Part shown: positions 7,374 through 15,488 of the stretch, in pieces
Layout of the letters: each line of letters starts with the position of its first letter
Numbering within the stretch: the first letter of the stretch is position 1
Source: Sphingopyxis sp.
GTDB lineage: Bacteria; Pseudomonadota; Alphaproteobacteria; Sphingomonadales; Sphingomonadaceae
Reading direction: 5' to 3'
NCBI GenBank assembly: GCA_012035435.1
Contig: JAAUPH010000014.1
Span: forward strand, 1-18,371
Length of the DNA stretch: 18,371 bases
The notes under the pieces: generated by a model
What the model saw: the letters and a program-made list of their open reading frames with translations, nothing else
What the model was told of the DNA's origin: nothing
Database searches by the model: none
Position numbers and translations under genes: made by a program

Positions 7374-8392
7374 TCAATCGAGCCGGCGCAATCCGATATA
7401 GTGACGGAGCCACTGCCCCAGCGCGTCCGGATTCGTCGTGGCCATCGGCGCTGCGCGGTTGTTGACTTTGGCAAAGGCGGCGACAAATCCTTCGTAACTG
7501 GACGCGACCTGGATCAGGCCGCGAGCGGCAAAAGCTTCAGCAATTTCGCTTTGATGTTCGTCATAATGTTCGCCGCGGGTGAATTCCCGAGGGATTACGA
7601 TCACATGGCATCCCCGCTGCAGCGCCGTGATGATCGAACCAGTGCCGCCATGGCAGACCACAATGTCGGCCTTATCCTGAATTTCGCCCAGGCGTTTGAA
7701 CGGCAGGCTGTCATAGCTTTCCATACCCGTCAGCGGGCGGGTGTCGCCGCCATGCTGGACAATGACATCGCTTGGCAGCACTCCATCCTTATGCGCCTGT
7801 TCAACCCAGTCGATCAACCGCGGGAAGGGCAGGGTGGCACCGACCGTTGCAAAGAGCAACGGCTCCTTTGACGGGCGCGGACCATCGAGCCTTACAAACG
7901 GATCAAAGATCAGCGCGCCCTTCCAATGGCGGGCGCTTTCCGCCGATTGGGCGATGCGAACATGGGCCCACCGACCCGCCAATCGGGCAAAAAGCGATGG
8001 GGAGTTGAACCGCGCAAAACTGTCGATCAGCACGACCTTAGCGCCGGAAAGGCGTGCAAAAACAGCAGTGGTGCGATCGATCCAGCGCCAGTCGTGATTA
8101 ATATGTCAGGCCGTTCGGTGCGGATGATCCGCAGAGCGGACATCATGTTCCGCCATGCGGATGTGACCATGGTTTTCCAATGACCAAGGCGGACCTGACC
8201 CCAGGCGAAATGCTCGACAAAGTGCACCGGATGGTCATCTCCGATGCTTTTGCCGAGCGCGGTTGGTTCGGTGACGAAGAAAGCGTCGAAGTCTTTCCAG
8301 ACATATTGCAGATCGAGCAGCTGACGAAGATGCCCACCCCCCGATGCCGCGAGGCAAATGCGCTGTTTGGTCACACCAAATCTTTCATTCAA
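7374..8392 (-). CDS. Fused Alg14-Alg13-type glycosyltransferase (PssD/PssE-like), frameshifted
   Basis: The N-terminal part has the Alg14 signature RICLAASGGGHLRQLLDL (residues 11-28) and RPDILITTGAGSIAPLLF; the C-terminal part has LLFATVGATLPF and VVCHGGTGSIITALQRGCHV, the Alg13/GT28 nucleotide-sugar fold. In most organisms these are separate membrane-anchor and catalytic subunits (PssD and PssE in rhizobial EPS, adding glucuronic acid); here they would form one 339-residue chain with a short linker. The gene is broken: the first frame (8392-8027) ends in LHAFPALRSC, while the other frame supplies ARLSGAKVVLIDSFARF. Adding one T to the T5 run (A5 on the plus strand, 8058-8062) joins them. 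Start is TTG 8392 with a weak AGG upstream; GTG 8374 is an alternative. It is the only minus-strand gene within the EPS block and is divergent from the PPIase gene. Confidence 0.82.
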
Positions 8393-8528
8393 AAATCTAC
8401 CTATTCAGCCCTGTGTAAAGGCGCGCCATGCAAATGCAAAGATTGACGATGGAGCGGCGCATTTCAAAAATAATGCTAAGCGCCCGGTCCGCTGTTGCTA
8501 TTCGGGACAAACCAATGTGGGCAGGTTG

Positions 8529-8557
8529 TTGAGCTTTTGGGTCTGTTCGCTTAGAGA
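8529..8557 (+). promoter_or_regulatory. Possible promoter of the EPS export operon
   Basis: TTGAGC at 8529-8534 and TAGAGA at 8552-8557 have 17-base spacing, about 40 bases before the PPIase start at 8595, in the 200-base region between divergent genes. The -35 is a fair match and the -10 is poor, so this is only a candidate. Confidence 0.22.
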
Positions 8558-8594
8558 GCCACGATATGAATGCCCCATGCGACAGGAAGAATCG

Positions 8595-9455
8595 ATGAAA
8601 CGTTCCTATTTTCACGTTGCCGTGCCCGCGCTTTTGATCATGGCGCTTGGCGCCTGTTCGTCAAATGATACGCCCACAGGCCAGGTTGTGGCGACGGTGG
8701 ATGGTGTTGAGATCACCCAGTCGGAACTGAACACGGAAATTGCCGGCATGAAGGGGCGCAATGCCGATGAGCAGAAGGCGCTGGAGCGCGCTGCGCTGGA
8801 GGGCATTGTCAACCGCACGATATTGGCCAATGCTGCGATCGTGCAGGGTTTGGACAAGACGCCTGATGGCGCGATGACCAAAAGGCGGGCCGATCAGTTG
8901 GCACTGATTTCGTTGCTGGAAAAGTCGGTGGCGGGCAAAACGCCGCAGGTATCGAACGAAGAGGCGGATGAGTTTGTGTCCGCCAACCCGTCGTTGTTCG
9001 ATCAGCGCCGTATCTTTTTGGTCGATCAGATTGCGGTCAGCGCGAACACGCCGAAATTGTTGAAGGACCTGGAGCCGTTGAATACCATGGCCGAGGTTCA
9101 GGCCTATCTGACGTCCGTAAATCTTCAGAGCCAGCAGTCCTTTGGCGTGATCGACGCGCTGCAGACTGACCCCAATGTGACGCAACAGATTTTGGCGTTG
9201 GCACCGGATGCCGTCTTCATTCTGCCGCAGGGAGATTCGATCCGGATCAACCGGATCCGTGACGTTCAGACTGCACCGGTTACGGGCGATAACGCGCGTC
9301 TGCTGGCGAAGGAAATCCTGGTCAATCAGCGGCGCCAGCAGCAGTTGACCAGTGCGTTTGGCAATCTGGTCAAGGCCGGGCAAAAGAAGGTGCTATATAG
9401 CGATGCCTTCAAACCCAAAGCCGCGCCTGTGAAGAAGGCCGCTCCGGCCGAATAA
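8595..9455 (+). CDS. EpsD-like peptidyl-prolyl isomerase lipoprotein
   Basis: 286 residues: a signal peptide with lipobox ALGAC (Cys21), then VVATVDGVEITQSELNTEI, the strand-helix start typical of SurA/PpiC-type N-terminal chaperone domains, a helical region with NRTILANAAIVQGLD, a divergent parvulin-like middle part, and a charged Lys/Ala/Pro tail. EpsD-family PPIases accompany exosortase-linked EPS loci and probably help fold periplasmic or outer-membrane export components; this function is inferred from family and place. Start ATG 8595 is backed by AGGAAG upstream and a good lipoprotein signal; ATG 8577 in frame would only add six polar residues. It is the first gene of the plus-strand export run and is divergent from the Alg14/13-type gene. 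Confidence 0.82.
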   Translation: MKRSYFHVAVPALLIMALGACSSNDTPTGQVVATVDGVEITQSELNTEIAGMKGRNADEQKALERAALEGIVNRTILANAAIVQGLDKTPDGAMTKRRADQLALISLLEKSVAGKTPQVSNEEADEFVSANPSLFDQRRIFLVDQIAVSANTPKLLKDLEPLNTMAEVQAYLTSVNLQSQQSFGVIDALQTDPNVTQQILALAPDAVFILPQGDSIRINRIRDVQTAPVTGDNARLLAKEILVNQRRQQQLTSAFGNLVKAGQKKVLYSDAFKPKAAPVKKAAPAE

Positions 9456-9597
9456 GGTGGTGGCGGCCCAGGCGGGGGTTTGGCCGGTCATGAACGCTGT
9501 GGACCATAGTGTAAAAGACGATAGACGCAGTGATGTAGGGGGGCGTTTACTCGGTGAAACAGAAGTTCCAGCTTATCTCTAACAGTCAGGGCGTGAC

Positions 9598-10824
9598 ATG
9601 CGCAATTTGAGTGTTGATTTTCGATCCGTCGCCGGCTTGTCCGGATTGATTTTGCTGGCGGGCCCACAGGCTGCGCTGGCCCAGAAGAAGATGGAGCCGA
9701 TCACCGAGCTGCGCTTCGATCTAGGTGCGACTGCGGAAAGCAACATTGCCCGGTCGTCGGCGCTGTTGGCGCAGCAACGGGGGCTTGAGCGCGACGATTT
9801 TGTCGTGACGCCGACGGTGAACCTGAACCTTGCCCGACAGCTTGGCCGGGCCGAGGTGATGGTCAATGGTCAGCTTGGCTATAGCTTTCACGCGAAGAAC
9901 ACCGAGCTTAACCGCGAGCGGATCGGCGTTAACGTCAGCGCGGAATTGCCGCTTTCGATCTGCCGTATTTCGCCGACATTCGGAATTCAGCGCCGCCAGT
10001 CGGACCTGCGTGATGTTGTTTTCGTTCCCAATGTTGGCGTTGAAAACGCGAAAAATGCGGAAACAACCCAGCGCTATGGGATTACCGTCGGCTGTGGGCG
10101 CAGCCCGGGTCTGCAGCCCTTTGTCGGTGTCGACTATGAACGTGCCGACAACAGCAATCCGCTGCGTGAGCGCGCGGAATATGACGCGACCACGCTGCGC
10201 GGCGGGTTGCGTTATGCCAGCCCGGCGCTGGGGGAAGTCAGCATTTATGGTAGCCAGCGGTCCGTTGACCTGTCGCCAGTCGGGGCGCCCGTTGGAACCG
10301 ACAATAGTTATCGTTTCGAACAGATTAGCGCGGATTTCCGACGTGATATCGGCACGCGTATCACGACCAAAGCCAGCCTGGGTTATGGCAAGATTTCCAG
10401 CAACAACGCCCTGGTATCGGGCTTCAGCGGGGTTGTGTGGAATGTCGATGTCAGCGCGCTTATTGGCGCCAGCATGCGTTTGGCCGTGGGAACGGGCCGT
10501 GAGGTCGGGAACAGCCAGTCGAGCGATGCAAGCTTTGTCGTGACCAAGCCGCACCGGGTGCGGCTGGAATATGCCTTCAGCGACCGTGCACATTTTGACG
10601 GCGGATTATTGTACACGCAAAAACGTTTCGGCTATCGCGGTGCGCAGCCGGTTTTGGCGATTACGAACGAGGAACGCCAGTTGTATGACGCCGGTCTGGC
10701 GTTGGATGTTGGCCGCAATCTGACGGTTCGCGTTTATGGCGGGCATGAGCGTCGTAACGCCAATGGAACATTTTTCGACTATCGCGCTAGCTTCGCCGGG
10801 GCGTCGCTGAGCCTGCGCATCTGA
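9598..10824 (+). CDS. Outer-membrane beta-barrel protein of the EPS locus
   Basis: 408 residues with a signal peptide ending ...GPQAALA before Gln29, then regularly spaced amphipathic strands with alternating polar/hydrophobic residues (for example AEVMVNGQLGYSF, GITVGCGRSPGLQPFVGVDY, LTVRVYGGHE) and a strand-like end ASLSLRI. No cytoplasmic or TM-helix region is seen. This fits the outer-membrane barrel encoded next to the Wza-like gene in sphingomonad and EpsL-type loci, thought to help carry or anchor the polymer in the outer membrane. The start ATG 9598 has a weak AGGG about 9 bases upstream. It follows the PPIase gene by 142 bases and precedes the export gene by 19 bases. Specific substrate unknown. 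Confidence 0.78.
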   Translation: MRNLSVDFRSVAGLSGLILLAGPQAALAQKKMEPITELRFDLGATAESNIARSSALLAQQRGLERDDFVVTPTVNLNLARQLGRAEVMVNGQLGYSFHAKNTELNRERIGVNVSAELPLSICRISPTFGIQRRQSDLRDVVFVPNVGVENAKNAETTQRYGITVGCGRSPGLQPFVGVDYERADNSNPLRERAEYDATTLRGGLRYASPALGEVSIYGSQRSVDLSPVGAPVGTDNSYRFEQISADFRRDIGTRITTKASLGYGKISSNNALVSGFSGVVWNVDVSALIGASMRLAVGTGREVGNSQSSDASFVVTKPHRVRLEYAFSDRAHFDGGLLYTQKRFGYRGAQPVLAITNEERQLYDAGLALDVGRNLTVRVYGGHERRNANGTFFDYRASFAGASLSLRI

Positions 10825-10843
10825 TGCTGGAGAGATTGAAGTC

Positions 10844-11698
10844 ATGAGAGCGATGCGTTTCCTTACTGCCCTGATGCTGGCGCTGTGCGCCGTGCCGCTG
10901 TTGAATGTCGCCGCGAGCGCGCAGGCACCGGCAACAATGCCGGTCGTGCCGACCGCACCGGTTGCGCAGGCGGCCCCAGCATCGCCGACGTCGCTGGCCG
11001 ACGGCTATCTGCTTGGCCCCGGCGATGTGGTTGAAGTGGCGATTATCGGGCGATCCGATTTCAGCGGCAGAATGCAGATCCAGGTTGATGGGACCGTTCA
11101 ATTGCCGCTCATCGGCGATATTCCTGCGGCGAACCGCACCGTGTTGCAGTTGCGCAGCGATATTCGCAATGCGTTGATCGCAGGGCAGTATTTTACCGAG
11201 CCTGCGGTTTCCGTGACGGTGGTCAGCTATGCCAGCCGCTATGTCACCGTGCTGGGCGAAGTCGCGACGCCGGGTATTGTCGCGATCGACCGGGCGTACC
11301 GCGTTTCGGAAATCATGGCGCGGGTGGGCGGACTTCGCGCAACCGCAGCCGACGTCATCACGCTTGCTCGTTCGACGGGGGAGGCGTTGAAGTTGGACAT
11401 GGTGGCCGTTGCAACCGGCGACATCGCCCAGGACGTTATCGTCAATCCAGGGGATCGCATCTTCGTTGCCCAGGCGCCGCAATTCTATATCTATGGCGAA
11501 GTGAACGGACCGGGTTCGTATAAACTGGAGCGCAACATGTCGCTGCGTATGGCACTGGCGCGCGGCGGCGGTGTCACGGTGCAGGGATCGGAGCGCCGCG
11601 TGAAGGTGATCCGTGACGGCAAGGAAATCAAAAAGTTCGACCTGAATGCTCCGTTGCAGCCCAATGATACGGTGCAGGTTGGCCAGCGCATTTTCTGA
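10844..11698 (+). CDS. Wza/GumB-like polysaccharide export protein
   Basis: 284 residues. A signal peptide (about 1-27, ending AASAQA) lacks a lipobox cysteine, so this is a soluble or barrel-associated form and not a lipoprotein like Wza. After a Pro/Ala linker comes the polysaccharide export domain, starting YLLGPGDVVEVAIIG (55-69), then two SLBB-type repeats, VTVLGEVATPG (134-144) and FYIYGEVNGPG (214-224). The family forms the periplasmic/outer-membrane export channel. GGAGAG lies about 11 bases before ATG 10844. The gene is 19 bases after the barrel gene and 50 bases before the Wzz-like gene, so the three are probably one transcript. The lack of a lipid anchor could be compensated by the neighbouring barrel. 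Confidence 0.92.
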   Translation: MRAMRFLTALMLALCAVPLLNVAASAQAPATMPVVPTAPVAQAAPASPTSLADGYLLGPGDVVEVAIIGRSDFSGRMQIQVDGTVQLPLIGDIPAANRTVLQLRSDIRNALIAGQYFTEPAVSVTVVSYASRYVTVLGEVATPGIVAIDRAYRVSEIMARVGGLRATAADVITLARSTGEALKLDMVAVATGDIAQDVIVNPGDRIFVAQAPQFYIYGEVNGPGSYKLERNMSLRMALARGGGVTVQGSERRVKVIRDGKEIKKFDLNAPLQPNDTVQVGQRIF

Positions 11699-11748
11699 CC
11701 CTCTATGGGTTTGTTGGTGAAAACCTGACGAGCTTGGACAAGTAAGTT

Positions 11749-13119
11749 ATGAATATTACGCAGTTCTTCCGCATATTGTGGGTGCGCAAAGCGATTATCC
11801 TGATCGCGTTGCTCGCTTCGCTGCTCGCTGGCATTGCGATTGTCGCGCTGGTGCCGCGTCAATATGAAGCGACGTCGCGCGTGTTGTTGGAGATTATCCG
11901 GCCAGACCCGGTCACGGGTGAGGTCATGTCTTCGTCGTTTGCGCGGGCCTATACCTCGACCCAGATCGAATTGATCAAGGATTATCGCGTCGCCGGACGC
12001 GCCGTCACAAAGCTGGGCTGGGAAGGATCGCCTGAACTCGCCGCCGGATATCGCGCGTCGGGCAGCGATCAGCCGTTCCGGCGCTGGCTGGCGTCGCAGA
12101 TCATCGACGGGACCGAGGCGAAGCTCATCCAGGGCAGCAACATCCTTGAAATCATCTACACGGGCAGTTCGGCGGAATCTGCGGCGATTGTCGCCAATGC
12201 GCTGCGCGAAGCTTATGAGGAACAAACGATCGAGTTTAAGCGGCAGGACGCGCGCACCAATGCACGTTGGTTTCAGCAACAAACGGCCGAACTGCGCACC
12301 AAGTTGGCCGAGGCCGAGAAGCTGAAGGCCGAATTTGAAAAAACCAATGATATCATCCTTCAGGATGATAATGTTGATACGGATTCGGCGCGTCTCGGCG
12401 CGCTGGCGCAAACCGCTCCGTCGGCGTCGATGATGTCGGCACCGCCGACGGTGCAGGTGAGCGGTCCGGGGCCGGCGGAAATGCAGCTGGCTCAGCTTGA
12501 TGCGTCGATTGCAACGGCTTCGCGCACGCTGGGCCCTAATCATCCCGACTATGTGGCCTTGCGGCAACAGCGACAGGTGGTCGCCAATGCGGCGGCGCAG
12601 GAACGCGCGGCGGCGGCGGCCAATGCCCGCAATGCATCGGTACGGCCGGTAGCGACCGGTCCGTCGCCCGCCGCCATGTTTAACGCGCAACGGCAAAAGG
12701 TCTTGGCACAGCGCGGCCAGCTTGCCGAAGCGCGCCAGTTGGCGAGCAATGTGACGGTGCTGCGGACGCAGCTGAACGAAACCCAGCTCAAGGCCGCGAA
12801 GTCGGAACAGGAAGCACAGTCGGTCGACGCCGGAGTGACGCTGCTCGGCAGCGCGACGCCGCCGGATTCAGCATCCTTCCCGCGGACGGTTCCTGTGATC
12901 CTGAGCGCGATTGTGCTTGGACTTGGCATCGGATTGTTGCTGGCGCTGTTGTTCGAGTTGCTGAACCGCCGGGTCCGCGGGCCTGAAGATCTGGTGTTTG
13001 AAGGTGTGCCTGTCATTGGCATGATGCATGGGACGCTGGGCGATGCGAAGCCAAAGCGGCTTGGCCGCGTCCTGCGATTGGCCGCGCCAGGCTATGGCAA
13101 AACGGGTGGTGGCCAATGA
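11749..13119 (+). CDS. Wzz/GumC/EpsF-like chain-length and export protein
   Basis: 456 residues with a TM helix near the N-terminus (about 15-34), a Wzz-type domain (VALVPRQYEATSRVLL; then RAYTSTQIELIKDYRVAGRA), a long periplasmic coiled-coil part (about 165-360, rich in Ala/Gln/Glu with LDASIATASRTLGPNHPDY), and a second TM helix at about 381-404 followed by a short cytosolic tail with EDLVFEGVPVIGM. No kinase domain is fused; that function is on the next gene, whose ATG overlaps this stop (ATGA at 13116-13119), a sign of translational coupling. The protein spans the inner membrane and controls chain length and export with the Wza-like channel. A Ser/Ala/Pro-rich insert (about 223-242) interrupts the coiled coil. 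Confidence 0.9.
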   Translation: MNITQFFRILWVRKAIILIALLASLLAGIAIVALVPRQYEATSRVLLEIIRPDPVTGEVMSSSFARAYTSTQIELIKDYRVAGRAVTKLGWEGSPELAAGYRASGSDQPFRRWLASQIIDGTEAKLIQGSNILEIIYTGSSAESAAIVANALREAYEEQTIEFKRQDARTNARWFQQQTAELRTKLAEAEKLKAEFEKTNDIILQDDNVDTDSARLGALAQTAPSASMMSAPPTVQVSGPGPAEMQLAQLDASIATASRTLGPNHPDYVALRQQRQVVANAAAQERAAAAANARNASVRPVATGPSPAAMFNAQRQKVLAQRGQLAEARQLASNVTVLRTQLNETQLKAAKSEQEAQSVDAGVTLLGSATPPDSASFPRTVPVILSAIVLGLGIGLLLALLFELLNRRVRGPEDLVFEGVPVIGMMHGTLGDAKPKRLGRVLRLAAPGYGKTGGGQ

Positions 13120-13835
13120 CCGACAATCCCAAAAGCGTCGGCGCAGAGGCCGTTGCCGGCGAAATCATGGGTTCAAACCAGGCCGTGCCGCTGCCGCCGC
13201 TTCGCGTTGCGATCAACAGCGCGGCCATCGTCAAATCCGGTTCGTCCGCGGTGGAAAGCCTGTCGGCCCTTCGCAACTATCTGGTGGCCCAGCATATCAA
13301 TTTCGGCCGACGTGCGCTGGCGGTATGTGCACCGCACACCGATGCGGGTTGCACTTATGTTGCCAGCAATCTTGCGCTGTCCTGCGCGCAGGCCGGCATC
13401 AACACCCTGCTGATCGATGGCAATATGCGCGATCCGCAAATCGACCAGATTTTCACGCCAGACCGCCCGGTGGCCGGCCTTTGTGAATTTCTGAAATCAG
13501 AGGAGGATGAACCGCCCTTCCTCGCAGCAAATATCCGCCCCGGCCTATCCGTGATCTATGCAAATTCAGCGGGCGAAGCAGCCTCTGACCTGTTGGCTGG
13601 CCAAAGACTGAAGACTTTAATAAATGAATCGGTGCGCAGCTTTGATCTGACGATCATCGACTGCCCACCGTCGGCCCATTATGGCGATGCGCGCAGGATT
13701 GCTTCACTGTTACGTTATGCAGTCGTGGTAGCGCGCCGTGATCATAGCTTTGCCGCACATGTAAAGACTCTGGTGAATGAACTCAAATCCGATGGAGTCA
13801 GTGTTGTCGGCACTTTCCTCAACATCATCGACTGA
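13116..13835 (+). CDS. EpsG/CpsD-like P-loop ATPase (tyrosine-kinase family, non-canonical Walker A)
   Basis: 239 residues of the bacterial tyrosine kinase/MinD-like fold. Seen: the ALRNYLVAQ adaptor-binding region (51-59), a Walker A position APHTDAGCTY (72-81), Walker A' TLLIDGNMRDP (97-107) and Walker B LTIIDCPPS (178-186). The usual Walker A Lys (GKS/T) is replaced by Cys (GCT), and there is no tyrosine-rich tail, so autophosphorylation of the Wzc type is unlikely. I recall similar GCT forms in sphingomonad EPS proteins, so this may be a family trait. It is coupled to the upstream Wzz-like gene by a 4-base overlap and overlaps the exosortase frame at its 3' end by up to 59 bases. Role: probably cytosolic partner regulating chain length. 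Confidence 0.82.
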   Translation: MTDNPKSVGAEAVAGEIMGSNQAVPLPPLRVAINSAAIVKSGSSAVESLSALRNYLVAQHINFGRRALAVCAPHTDAGCTYVASNLALSCAQAGINTLLIDGNMRDPQIDQIFTPDRPVAGLCEFLKSEEDEPPFLAANIRPGLSVIYANSAGEAASDLLAGQRLKTLINESVRSFDLTIIDCPPSAHYGDARRIASLLRYAVVVARRDHSFAAHVKTLVNELKSDGVSVVGTFLNIID

Positions 13836-14712
13836 TCTGACGCCGCCACATGGCGGCAATTCGGATATCATCGCAATGGCCCGCGCCAATTGGCTGCCGC
13901 TGGCTGCGCTGCTGCTGTTGATCGTGCCAACGCTGATCAGCAATGGACGCGAAATCTGGTCGACCGAGGCCGGAGCGCACGGCCCCATCGTTTTGGTGAC
14001 GGGGCTGTGGCTGTTGCATACCAGCTGGCCGGAAATGGCGTTGCGCCGAACCACGCCGCCGCCGATGTGGATGATGATCCTGCTGCTGGTTCCGGTCGTA
14101 GTGGCCTATGTGCTGGGCCGCGCGCTCGATCTGTTGTTTGTGGAAAGCTCGGCCGCGGTGGCCATGGCCTTTCTGCTGGTGTTGCAGCGGGCCGGTGCCG
14201 GTGTCTTTATTTCGCGGCCCTTTCCCTTCATTTACCTCGCCATGCTGATCCCCATTCCTGGCTGGATCATGGACGGCGCGACAATGGGGCTACAGCATCT
14301 GATTTCTTCTGCTGCGACCTTTCTGCTCGCGTCGCTGGATTATCCGGTCCTGCGCGAAGGTGTGGTCATCTATGTCGCCCATTATCAATTGTTGGTGGAG
14401 GACGCCTGTTCGGGCATGAATTCGCTGTTCGGGCTGGTCGCCATCAGCCTGTTTTACATCTATCTTTTGCACCGCGCTGACTGGCGGCATGCGGCGATGT
14501 TGTTGGCCGCCATTCTGCCGATTGCGATTTTCGTCAATTTGATCCGCGTTCTGGCGCTGATCCTCATCACCTATCATTTCGGTGATGCTGTGGCGCAGGG
14601 CTTTGTCCATAATTTTGCGGGGATCGTCCTTTTTGCCTTCTCGTTGTCGTTGATGGTGCTTGTCGACTATCTGATCCGCCGCGTTCGCGGCCAGACCGAG
14701 GTGGCTGCGTAA
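13777..14712 (+). CDS. Exosortase (likely V-type, sphingomonad)
   Basis: Up to 311 residues, eight or so TM helices. The catalytic triad residues of exosortases are all present: Cys211 in VEDACSGMNSLFGL, Arg257 in NLIRVLALIL and His278 in FVHNFAGIVLF; a conserved HGPIVL block lies at 68-73. The enzyme is an inner-membrane transpeptidase-like protein that cleaves PEP-CTERM signals and passes the protein on, and is always linked to EPS genes. The start is uncertain: ATG 13777 has no good Shine-Dalgarno and overlaps the EpsG-like gene by 59 bases; TTG 13804 has GGAG 6 bases upstream and would remove nine residues that are not conserved in character. The stop overlaps the EpsI start by one base (TAATG). 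V-type is inferred from the sphingomonad setting and the short EpsI as a separate gene. Confidence 0.92.
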   Translation: MNSNPMESVLSALSSTSSTDLTPPHGGNSDIIAMARANWLPLAALLLLIVPTLISNGREIWSTEAGAHGPIVLVTGLWLLHTSWPEMALRRTTPPPMWMMILLLVPVVVAYVLGRALDLLFVESSAAVAMAFLLVLQRAGAGVFISRPFPFIYLAMLIPIPGWIMDGATMGLQHLISSAATFLLASLDYPVLREGVVIYVAHYQLLVEDACSGMNSLFGLVAISLFYIYLLHRADWRHAAMLLAAILPIAIFVNLIRVLALILITYHFGDAVAQGFVHNFAGIVLFAFSLSLMVLVDYLIRRVRGQTEVAA

Positions 14713-15428
14713 TGATGGATCGCCGCGATTTGCTGTTCGCGATGGGCTGCGTTGCCGGGAGCGGAGGTGCGCTGTGGATGCGGCCGGACAATCATGTCCG
14801 CTTGATGCCCCCCGGCAAGATGGCCGATGCAGTGCCTGAGGCTTTTGCGGACTGGTCCATCGATCGGGGGATGGGCGTTGTCATGCCGCCATCCGAAGGC
14901 AGTCTTGCCGATCGGCTGTATGACGAAATATTGGCCCGCGCCTATATGAATACCGACTCAATGGTTCCGCCGGTGATGTGTCTGATGACCTATGGCGCGC
15001 GGCAGAGTGACGCGCTCCAGCTGCACCGGCCGGAAACATGCTATCCGGCGGTCGGCTTTACGGTGTCGAACCATCGCAAGACGATGCTGCCTTTGGCCGC
15101 TGGCGCCCTGCTTCCGGTTGTTGAGATTACGGCGCGGCTGGGCAATCGCATCGAAGATGTGGTCTATTGGACGCGCGTAGGTGAGGATTTGCCGCAGGAT
15201 CCGGGGCAGCAGCGCAAGATGCGGCTGCGCAGCGCGCTGGCTGGCGTCATCGGCGATGGCGTGCTGGTGCGCATGTCATCGGTCCGCCGCCAGCCCGACA
15301 CAGCGCTGCATGCACCGTTGCGCCGCTTTGCCACCGATTTGCTGATATCCTCGCCTGCACCACTGCAACGCGGTCTGATTGGCACGCAATTTTCAGCGGT
15401 CATTGCCAGGAAACCGCGCGCGGCCTGA
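14712..15428 (+). CDS. epsI: EpsI-family exosortase-associated protein
   Basis: 238 residues. The N-terminus DRRDLLFAMG plus a hydrophobic stretch looks like a twin-arginine-type or uncleaved export signal; the body carries the EpsI (DUF3485) hallmark LHRPETCYPAVGF (104-116) and a VVYWTRVGE strand. EpsI proteins are required alongside exosortases in EPS loci, either fused to them or, as here, separate; their biochemical role is not settled. The start ATG 14712 shares a base with the exosortase stop, so the two are translated together. It is the last gene of the tightly packed run; the next gene starts 60 bases later with its own ribosome site. Confidence 0.9.
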   Translation: MMDRRDLLFAMGCVAGSGGALWMRPDNHVRLMPPGKMADAVPEAFADWSIDRGMGVVMPPSEGSLADRLYDEILARAYMNTDSMVPPVMCLMTYGARQSDALQLHRPETCYPAVGFTVSNHRKTMLPLAAGALLPVVEITARLGNRIEDVVYWTRVGEDLPQDPGQQRKMRLRSALAGVIGDGVLVRMSSVRRQPDTALHAPLRRFATDLLISSPAPLQRGLIGTQFSAVIARKPRAA

Positions 15429-15488
15429 TATGGTTGTGCAGGGAATATGATCGTTGGTGAGCATGGTTGAGCAGGGAAAGACATAATA

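Noticed and set aside
8358..8594. Upstream extension of the PPIase lipoprotein
   Set aside because: The added residues are basic and polar, would bury the lipoprotein signal, and overlap the start of the divergent gene; ATG 8595 has a good ribosome site.
11491..12696. Long minus-strand open frame opposite the Wza/Wzz-like genes
   Set aside because: Arg/His-rich with no recognisable domain, fully antisense to two solid genes.
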